Source: Callorhinus ursinus
Taxonomy: Eukaryota; Chordata; Mammalia; Carnivora; Otariidae
Assembly: GCF_003265705.1 (NCBI RefSeq)
Contig: NW_020313230.1
Location: forward strand, 911,464-975,463
Direction: 5' to 3'
Length of the DNA: 64,000 bases
A program made the position numbers and the translations under genes. Shown here in pieces: positions 22,815 to 32,300 of the stretch (positions are counted from its first letter, which is position 1; each line of letters begins with the position of its first letter). Below the pieces are notes generated by a model. It was not told where the DNA came from and made no database searches. It worked only from the letters and a program-made list of their open reading frames with translations.

Positions 22815-24240
22815 TCTTTTTTTTTTATTATGTTCAGTTAGCCACTGTATAGTAGTATATCATTAGTTTTTGATGTAGTGTGCAATGATTCATCAGTTGC
22901 GTATAACACCCAGTGCTCATCACAGCACGTGCCCTCCTTAATGTCCATCACCTGGCTACCCCATCCCTCCACCCCCCTCCCCTCTGAGGCCCTCAGTTTG
23001 TTTCCTGGAGTCCAGAGTGTCTCATGGTTTGTCTCCCTCTCTGATTTCTTCCCATTCAGTTTTCCCTCCCTTCCCCTGTGGTCCTCCACGCTTTTGCTTA
23101 TGTCCCACATATGAGTGAAACCATATGATAATTGTCTTTTTCTGCTTGACTTATTTCACTTAGCGTAATCCTCTCCAGTTCTATCCATGTTGATGCGAAT
23201 GGTAGGTTTTCATCCTTTCTGATGGCTGAGTAATATTCCATTGTGTATATGAACCACATCTTCTTGATCCATTCATCAGTTGAAGGGCATCTCGGCTCTT
23301 TCCACAGTTTGGCTATTGCGGACATTGCTGCTATGAACATTGGGGTGCACATGGCCCTTCTTTTCACTGCATCTGTGTCTTTGGGGTAAACACCCAGGAA
23401 TGCGATTGCTGGGTCGTAAGGTAGATCTATTTTTAACATCTTTTTTTTTTTTAAAGATTTTATTTATTTATTTGACAGAGACAGAGACAGCGAGAGCAGG
23501 AACACAAGCAGGGGGAGTGGGAGAGGGAGAAGCAGGCTTCCCGCGGAGCAGGGAGCCCGATGTGGGACTGGATCCCAGGACCCTGGGATCATGACCTGAG
23601 CCAAAGGCAGCCACTTAACGACCGAGCCACCCAGGCGTCCCTATTTTTAACGTCTTGAGGAGCCTCCACACTGTTTTCCAGAGTGGCTGCACCAACCTGC
23701 ATTCCCACCAGCAGTGCATGAGGGTTCCCCTTTCTCCACAACCTCTCCAACATTTGCTGTTTCTTGTCTTGTCAATTTTTGCCATTCTAACTGGTGTAAG
23801 GTGGTATCTCAGTGTGGTTTTGATTTGAATTTCCCTGGACTCCTGTCTCACATTGAGGACTTTCATCCATTTTGAGTTTATTTTTGTGAATGATGTTAGA
23901 GAATGGTCCAGTTTCATTCTTCTGCGTGTGGCTGTCCAAGTTTCCCAACACCATTTGTTGAAGAGACTGTCTTTTTTCTGTTGGACCGTCTTTCCTGCTT
24001 TGTCCAAGATGAGTTGACCATAGAGTTGAGGGTCCATTTCTGGGCTCTCGATTCTGTTCCATTGATCTATGTGTCTGTTTTTGTGTCAGTACCATGCTGT
24101 CTTGATGATGACAGCTTTGTAAGAGAGCTGGAAGTCCGGAATTGTGATGCCGCCAGCTTTGCTTTTCTTTTTCAACATTCCCTTGGTGATTCAGGGTCTC
24201 CTTGGTCTGGGAGTGTACTGCATCCATGACAAACTCTATT
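22815..24240 (-). mobile_element. L1 LINE 3' end with nested SINE and an internal deletion
   Basis: The 3' end lies at about 22815, with the arctoid-type L1 tail CAGTTAGCCACTGTATAGTA. Minus-strand frames encode PCPSTDEWIKK-type and ASTWIELE ORF2 C-terminal motifs (23110-23440) and [22 protein letters not shown] upstream ORF2 sequence (23650-24040). Near 23838, sequence that is 300 bp apart in the copy at 19546-20840 is directly joined, so an internal segment is missing. A CAN-SINE is nested at 23443-23640. Confidence 0.9.
23443..23640 (-). mobile_element. CAN-SINE nested in L1, with target-site duplication
   Basis: Flanked by CTATTTTTAACATCTT (23427-23442) and CTATTTTTAACGTCTT (from 23641), which differ at one base. 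The L1 reading continues on both sides. Confidence 0.95.
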
Positions 24241-24241
24241 T

Positions 24242-24339
24242 GGCCATGCCGAATTCATGCACACGTGTGCACACTTGGGTTGATCTTCCCGGCCATGCCG
24301 AATTCATGCACACGTGTGCACACTTGGGTTGATCTTCCC
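24242..24339. repeat. Exact 49-bp tandem duplication with palindromic E-box
   Basis: Two identical 49-bp units start at 24242 and 24291. Each contains the perfect 14-bp palindrome TGCACACGTGTGCA with a central CACGTG E-box, and a GAATTC site. The unit sits at the edge of L1-derived sequence and is not itself recognised as L1. Confidence 0.95.
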
Positions 24340-25610
24340 GAGAAATAGACTATGTTAACATTCATTTAAATCTACTTTTTCTTCTTTCCCCCCAGGAGCA
24401 TTTTAAAGGCTTCTTCATATGGATTTTCACGTATCTTGTTAAGGCCATAGGCATCTACTCTCTTTTGCTGCTAATGTAGTAGGTGTCTTCTCTTCTGTTA
24501 TAGATCTTCTAGCAGGAATATGTTCTGCTTTTGTCATGTTTTGTCGAGTGGCTTTGCTGGATGTTCTTACTGCTTCTGGGAGTTTCTTGCTCTTGCCTGG
24601 TTTTCTGAGAGAGCTTCAGTGAATCTGTCCTGCCTTCCTGGATGTTTCTCTTTGGCAGCTGTGCAGCTACTCTTCCAACAGGTAGGACACAGGAGCGATG
24701 TCCGGCGACCCCCGCCTTAGCAGGGAGGTACTGTGTCTCCCCACAAGGAAAGGGTGGCTTTTAGGCTGACGCAGGAGTGTATCGTATTATCAGGTGATTG
24801 CTATCTTTTCTCTTTTTTTTGAAAATGGGTTTTGAGTTTGTTAAAAGCCTCTTCATTAATATTACTCTCCCTAGTGAATTAATTACTATGTGAATTATAT
24901 CTATGGGTTTCCTCGCGTTACTGGAATAGCGCCTACTTGCTTACAGTGTGCTATCTTAAAACAAAGTTGGATTATGACTGCTAGTCCTTCACCGGGGTTT
25001 CTGAACCGTAAGCTGCTTGTGTGTGGTCAGATATGTTCATGCACATGACGTGACTGTGAGTCTGGAAGGCCCTCCCTGGGCCGCGTGTGGGCCGCGTGGG
25101 AAGCACAGGGACGGCCCTGCAGTGGAAGGTTTGATGGGTTCCCAGGGAAACCATCTGAACCAAGGGCTTCTACTGGGAGGGGATGTTCTTTCTGAAATGT
25201 CTTCATTTCTCCACTGGACTCTGGCCAATGTACACCTTCCATCTCTATGGGGGTTAGCTTTGGTAAGTTCCTGTTTTCCTAAAAATTGAAACTTCTCGTT
25301 TTACATTTATTTATATAGGATTATACAATATCTCTTATGCTTTCTGAAATTATCTGTGTTTAATAGATATTTCCTCCTTGCCATTTCTTGTTTTGTGTGT
25401 TTTCGGTCTCATCTTAGATCTTGAGTAGGTTAGTGATTTCTTAGGTTTTTATTTTTTTCTCAAAAACCAGACTTTCAGAATGTCAGTATTTCCTTGGTGT
25501 TTGGCCCAGTGATTTCTGCTTTCATCTTTTTTGTTCCTTCGGTGTGCCTACTCTCAGCTCACATCTTCCAATTTTCATATTGGATTTTTAGGTCTTTAGG
25601 AACTCCTTGC
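24340..25610 (-). mobile_element. Degenerate L1 segment
   Basis: AT-rich sequence with patches matching the complement of old L1 ORF2 (for example CCCTAGTGAATTAATTACTA near 24869 and TTTTTTTCTCAAAAACCAGA near 25452). A non-L1 GC-richer patch occupies about 25000-25260. No intact frame. Confidence 0.5.
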
Positions 25611-26086
25611 TTGTGACGGGTCTGAGCATGTAAATCAATGACCCTCCCTCTGTCTGGCTTTGGTTGCACCTGGACACCAATGCTTGCGTGGCCGTCCTTT
25701 CTAGATGGCTGGGTCTGTGCTTCTCACCCTGCCACCTGTCACCCCAACAAGGCCACTGAGCACCAGCTGATGGACACGCTCTCTCTTCGTGAGGGAGCCT
25801 GTGCTCTGGGTGGACAGATGACGCAGGACTTCTGGGATGCTCACTTGGTAAACATTTAATATATTACCAAATCTCAGCCCAGAGCACTGAGCCAAGGTGC
25901 TCCACACTTCTGTGGTGAGGACTGGCCCCACATCTGGGCCTGGCTGGTGGCCCTCAACTTGCTCAGGTGTGAGAAAACCTGAGGGGCTGAGTTGCATGGG
26001 GACAGAGTTTCATTCTTCTGCATGTGGCTGTCCAATTTTCAGTAAGAAGATCCAGCGTGAGGAGGCCAGGATGGGGGCCTCAGCCC
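25611..26086 (-). other. Region downstream of PRSS38, probable 3' UTR and flank
   Basis: Follows the PRSS38 stop codon on the minus strand. A minus-strand ATTAAA lies at 25855-25860, about 227 nt past the stop, and AATAAA at 25448-25453 and 25306-25311. Any of these could be the poly(A) signal. A short L1 ORF2 fragment (26003-26043) lies directly after the stop and would be part of the transcript. Confidence 0.45.
26003..26043 (-). mobile_element. Short L1 ORF2 fragment in the PRSS38 3' UTR
   Basis: CAGAGTTTCATTCTTCTGCA and the following GTGGCTGTCCAATTTTC match the L1 sequence seen at about 23910-23945 and 20700-20736. Only about 40 bp is recognisable. Confidence 0.75.
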
Positions 26087-26341
26087 TCATAACATTGACA
26101 GGACAGCCAGCATGGTCACAGGGATGCTGACGGTGGCCCCCACCATGAGGGAGAGGGCGGGGAGCGGCTGAGAAGGCAGGGGTGTGTGCTCTATGTAATA
26201 ATGGATCCACTTTGAGAAATAGGAGACCCGGGCATAAACTGCAGGATACACAGGGTATGTGCAACCACGGCCCCAGCTGACTACTCCAACCTGCAACCAG
26301 GTATGGTTGAAGTCACAGACGAGTGGACCCCCAGAGTCACC
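26087..26341 (-). CDS. PRSS38: PRSS38 coding exon 5 (catalytic Ser, C-terminal tail)
   Basis: 255 bp including stop, residues 238-321. Acceptor CTTCTCTTCCAG|GGT. Encodes [15 protein letters not shown] with catalytic Ser240, SWGRGC and [15 protein letters not shown]. Ala271 replaces the usual Gly226. The tail from about 300 is hydrophobic and lacks a charged cytoplasmic end, so a GPI-anchor signal or short membrane tail is possible. Stop TGA at 26089-26087. Confidence 0.95.
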   Translation of the reverse strand, partial: GDSGGPLVCDFNHTWLQVGVVSWGRGCTYPVYPAVYARVSYFSKWIHYYIEHTPLPSQPLPALSLMVGATVSIPVTMLAVLSML

Positions 26342-29300
26342 CTGGAAGAGAAGAGGGTTTCCCGTGAGGGGGGAGTTCAAAGCCTGCAGCCTCCTGCACG
26401 AGGGGGGTCCCTGGGCACCGCCAACACACTTGGCCCCATCTCGCCAGTGCCGAGGCTCTGCTGTAGGTGGGCTGGGCTCATGGCACTGTCCTGCCTGCTC
26501 AGGGTGGGTGGTGTGGGGTGGTGGGCAGCAGGCAAGGCCTCCCGGGCAGACGTGGAACCCTGGGCTGTTCCAGCAGCACTGGGGTCCGTGAGGCTCTGGG
26601 CACGGACTGTGGTTACATAAGCCACCCCAGGCTCTCCCACCCAGCTGAAGGCCACGTGGGGATGTGCTTCCGAGGCCTGCAAGGAAGAGGCCATCCAGGA
26701 GTACTGCCCACCCAGAAGTGCCCCTGGCACGGTGCAGATAAACTTCGGGAAGCCCCTCGGTGGGATGCACCTCGCACACGGTCCTCACGTTCCAGATGTC
26801 CCCGGCGCACAGCATGTCCGACATAATGTGTGACAGGTGTCCGTAGACCAGTTGGCACAGGGGCAACGAGATCAGAGGCATCTGTGTCTCCTGCAGCTTC
26901 TCTGGGATGCGGCCTGTCGGAAAGGAGAGCAGGCCCAGTGAGAGGCCCGGCAGGCTCACCCTGTGGCCCCTTCTCTTGCTCCTGCCTTCCACATGGCTCC
27001 CTGTCTGCACGGGGGCATCCGACTTGGGTCAGGGAGTGTCAGTGTGAATGTCATGTGACTCTTCCCAAAGGAGCTGGAAGAGCCATCCCCTCCCACCGCA
27101 GCAGGTCCGGAGCACAGGCGCCTCTGTCCATGGGGCTCTGGGCACGGGCTGTGGTTGCATAAGCCGCCCCAGGCTCTCCCATCCCGCTGAATGAGGGGCT
27201 GACAGTGCTTGCAAGAGAGAGCCTTTGGGTTCTGCATGTCACCCCATGTGGCCTGGTCTACCCTGATGGGCACAGTAATTGGTCCCCAAAACCTGTGCTC
27301 TCCTGACCAGCGTGTGTGTGGGTCCCACGGCTCTGGCCTTGCTTCAGCTGGAGAGGGGCTGTTTGCACAGGCGTCCACGGGGTGCAGGGTGCTTGTTTGG
27401 GGAAAGGCAAGGAGCTCCCGGGGAATCAGTTTTGGAGCTAATGAATGCGAACCTGGAGGGAGGGCGGCAGAGACCTTAGCCGTTAGCTGGGTTTGTGCTG
27501 CTGCTGGCTATGGGGGCAGGGTAGCGTCAAGAGGCAGATGGTGCAAGTGGAAATGCAAAGCAATAGAGAGCCCATGATCCCAGGGTTTGCAGGGCTGGAA
27601 GAGGCTGCCCAGTAAAGAGCATCAGGAAATCCTGTGGCCCACCACGCCCGTTAACCACCTGCCCAGAGCCTCCGCCGCCGTGGTCAACCAGGGTAATGGG
27701 GAGTGTACTTCCCCATTCTGGGAGTGCCAGAGGTAAGTGCTGACCCAGATGCGGGGGGGGGGGGGACTGTTTTCCCACTGGGCACGAGGCAGGAGCACAC
27801 AACACATGAGGCGAGGCCTGGAGGACCCCATGCCCCTGCAGGGGCGCTCCCCAGGCTGCGACATGATGAGGCCCCCAGGCAGCTGGACCCCCAAGGCGGA
27901 CACCAGGAGAGGGGCATTTCAGAGAGGAGGTGGCCCAGACGGCCCTGGCGCCCTCAGCCTGCTGCCGGGCCCTGAGCCATCCATGCAGAGGGCGGCACCA
28001 TGGACTCCACAGCCCCCAGGGTTCACAGGGGCCTGGGATGCCGAGTTCTAGCCAGTCCAGAGTGGACAGTCCTGCCGACCACCCCGGACAATGGTGGAGA
28101 CAGAGGACGAGAGGTGCCACGCTCCCCCGACAGGGCCCCATGGAGCGCGGCAGGCGGAGGGCCGGAGTGACGGGCCTGCATCAGAGCCCAAAGGATGAGG
28201 AGGGACGTAGAAGCGGGTGGGAAGAGGTCAGCCATGATTCCAATGACTTCCTTGGGAGTGGACTGGGAAACCAGAAGGGAGGTCTGCGTTCACTGGTAGG
28301 TCTGTCCCCTGAGTCTCTCCTGCGAGCCCATGAGATGGTAGTGGAGGTAGGCAGGGGTCGGAGAGAGAGCCCCCCGATGCAGGTGTCCAGTGGGTGGTCA
28401 GCTGACACCTGAGCCGCAAGAACACAGCTTGCCTCCTTCGTCCCACAGAGCATGAGCCTTCCACCAGTTGGGAGGGGCCGTGGGTACTCCGGCCCCGGAC
28501 ACAGAGGGGAGCGTGGCTGCTCCAGGTGCAGCGGCAGAGTGCACAGCCCGTTTCCGAGGGGCCTACGGCATGGCCTGAGCCCAAGGCTGGAACAGGGGAA
28601 GTCAGGGCGCCTGTCTCCCAACGCCAGCCTAGCAACGAGTGTCAGGGCAGGCGGGAGCGCGCCGTGGGTGTGCGGAGATGCTGAGGAGGAAGCTGGAGCG
28701 GGAACACGCCCCCCTCTCCCCCCGCCAGGCGCCACAGCCCGCAGCCCGGCATGGAGGGACCTGAGCCTCTACTGTGCTGACAACCCAGCTCAAGTTGTCA
28801 CCGGGCTGGTTCGTCCTGCCCCAGGTCTGTTTGGGGGTGCAGAGACTTCAGTCCTAAGTGTTCTCTTGTAATGTCTGGCATTCCACACTCGCAGGCATGC
28901 ACACATGCACCCACTCACACCTGAACTCACACCCACCCACGTGCCTACACACGTGCGTGCCTACCGGTGCTCACACGTCTTGGTGCTAGAATCACATTGT
29001 TTGGATAACTGTCACTTCGCAGTATGTTTTTTTTTTTTAAAGATTTTACTTATTTATTTGAGAGAGAGAATGAAATAGAGAGAGCATGAGAGGGGGGAGG
29101 GTCCGAGGGAGAAGCAGACTCCCCACAGAGCAGGGAGCCCGATGCGGGACTCGATCCCGGGACTCCAGGACCATGACCTGAGCCGAAGGCAGTCGCTCAA
29201 CCGACTGAGCCACCCAGGCGCCCCACTTCGCAGTATGTTTTGAAGGTGGGAAGCATGAGTCTGTCCAGCTTTGGTCGTCTTTCCTAAGACTGTTTTGGCT

Positions 29301-32300
29301 ATTCTGGGCGCCTTCCAGTTCCATGTGGACTTGAGGGTCAGCTTTTCCATTTCTGCAGAAAAGCCGCCGGAACTCTGATGGTTCCATCAGATTGCCCTGG
29401 ACGTGCAGGTCACTTAGGCTTGTGTTGCCCTCTTAGCAGTATCGAGTCTCCCAGCCCACAAACATGGGCTCTCTGTATATTCATTTAGGTCCTTCAAAAT
29501 CTCTCTCGGCAATGTTTTGTAGTGTTTGGCATACAGGTCTTTCACCTCCTCGGATTAATTTCCTCGTAGGTAGGTTTTCTTTTGGGTGATGTAGGCTTGC
29601 TTCCTTAATGTCTTTTTGTGACAGAAACCCAGCTGATTTTTTGTGTGCGTTGATCTCGTACCCTGCAACTTTGCAGAAATTGTTTGTCTGTAGTAGTTGG
29701 TTTTGTGTATTTGTTTTTAGGATTCCTTGGAATTTTCCATATGTATGATTATGTCATCTGTGAAGAGAGACAGTTTTTATTTCATGTCCAACTGGGGTGA
29801 CTTTTCTTTTTCTTGCCTAGTTTAACTGTTGGAGCTTGTGGCACAACACAGAGTACCGGTGCTGAGAGTGGGTTTCCGATCGTGTTCCTGGTTTTAGGGG
29901 TAAGCTGCTCATCTTCCTCCACTGAGTAGGATGTTAGCTGTGGGTTGTTCATAAATGCCCTTAGTCGTGCTGAGGCAGCACCTATCCCGAGTTTTCTGAG
30001 TGGTACTTTATCGTTAAGAGAGGGCGGTAGATCCTCTCACATGCTTTCTCTACATCACTTGAGATGAACATGTGGGTTTCCCCCTTCATTCCTTTAATGT
30101 GGTGTGTTACACTGGTCAGTTTCTGTATTTGGAACGGCCTTTGTATTCCTGGGACAAGCACCACTTTGTCGGCGTGTATGACCCTTTTCACGTGCTGTTG
30201 GACTCAGTTTGCTGGTGTTTTGTTGAGGATTTTCACATCTGTGTTCATGAGGGATAGTGTCTGCCCTGTTCTTGTGTTTTCCCGTCTGGCTATGGTACCA
30301 GTGTCAGGTTGGCTCCATAGAATGAGGGCAAGTGTTCCCTCCTCTCCTCTTCTTCAGAGAGTTTGAGAGAATTGATGTTAATTTTTCTTTAAATGTTCGG
30401 TAGTATTCCTTAGGGAAGCCACCTTGTCCTGGACTTTCATTGTTGAAATGTTTTTAAATACTGATTCACTCACTCATTCAGCATTTTAACTCTTTCTGGA
30501 GTCAGTTTTGGTAATCTGAGTATTTTTCCATTTCATGTGGGTTATTGATTTTGTTGGCACAGAGTTATTTTAGTGATCTCTTGTGATCTTTTTATTTCTG
30601 TGCTGACAGTAGTGATGTTCTCAGTTTCATTTCTGGAGTCAGTCTAGCTAAAGGTCTGTTACTTTTGTTGATCTTTTCAGAAACTAAACTAATGTTTGAC
30701 TCATTGACTTGTTTTCTGTTCTGTGTTTCATTTTCTGTGCGCTCTAATTTTTATTATTCTGTTCCTTCTGTCAGCTTTGGGCTTAGTTTGTTCTTCTTAT
30801 AGTTCCTTACATCATAAAGTGAGGTTATTTATAAAAGAATAAATGCTACAGCTATAATCTTTCCCCTTAGCACTGCTTTTGCTGCATCCCCTAAAAGTTT
30901 TGGTACGTTGTCTTCTTTCTCTTTTTTTTTTCCCCTTTCCTTTCCTTCCTATTGTCTCCAAATATTTTATAACTTCCCTGATTTCTTTTCTTTGATCCAT
31001 TGGTTATTTAAATGTGTGTTGTTTACTTTCCACCATTTTGTGAATTTTTCCGATTTCTTTATATTACTGATTTCCGTTTCATCCTGTTGTGGCCAGAGAA
31101 GCTACTTTGTATGTCATTTACCTTTTAAAATCTACTAAGACTTCCTTTGTGTACTAACACGTGGTCTATCTTCAAAAACATCGCAAGTGCCCTTGAGAAC
31201 GTGCGTGCGGCTGCTGCAGGGTGGCTGTGTGTGTCCTGCCGTTGAGGTGCTCAGTTTCCATACTTATCTTCTGTCTGGCTGTTCAGCCCATTCCTGAGAC
31301 AGGCATATGAAGTCCCCGACCACTGTTGTAGAGCTGCCTATTTCTCCCTTCGGTTCTGTCGTTTGTGGCCTTCATCTGTTTTGATGGTTTGTCATTAGGT
31401 GTGTGTTTATAATTTTTGCATCTTCTTGCTGTATTGAACCTTTTATTAATCTGTAATGTCCTTTTTTGTTTCTTGTAGGCTTCTGTGTTTTAGGGTCTCT
31501 TTTATCGGATACTTTAGCCAGTCTGCGCTCTTTGGTCACTATTTGCATGGATATCTTTTTCCGACCTTTAATTTGCAACTTGTTTGTGACTTTGGATCTC
31601 GAGTGAGTCTCAAAAGACAGCATAGAGTCGGATCCTGTATTTTTATCCATTCTTCCAATCTGTCTTTCGATTGGAGAGTTTACTCTATTTACATTTCAGG
31701 CAATCACTGGTAAGGAGAGATTTCCATCCTGCCTGCTGCTCTTTGTTTTCTGTACGCTCTGTAGCTTTTTGTCCCTCATGTCCTGCATTTCTATCTTCTG
31801 CGGTGTTTAAATGATTTTTTTTGTAGTGAAATGTTAAAATTCCGTCTTCCTTTCCTTTTCTGTATATTCTGCAGCTATTTTCTTTGTTACCATGGGATTA
31901 CTTTGAACATCCTAAAGTTATAACTTTCTAATTTGAATTTATAGCACCCTACCCTCAATAAAATTATTTTTTAAAGATTTTACTTATCCATTTGAGAGAG
32001 AGAGAGAATAAGAGATAGAGAGCACGAGACGGAAGAGGGTCAGAGGGAGAAGCAGACTCCCTGCCGAGCAGGGAGCCCGATGCGGGACTCGATCCCGGGA
32101 CTCCAGGTTCATGACCTGAGCCGAAGGCAGTCGCTTAACCAACTGAGCCACCCAGGCGCCCACAATAAAAATTTTTTATTTAAGTAAATCAGACATTAAA
32201 CTTTCTTAACCTGCTGTAAGATATCAAGCTAAAATCTCCAGGCCAAGCCATAAGCTTATAGCAAATCATTAGAAGCATTTTCATTAAAATAAAAAACAGG

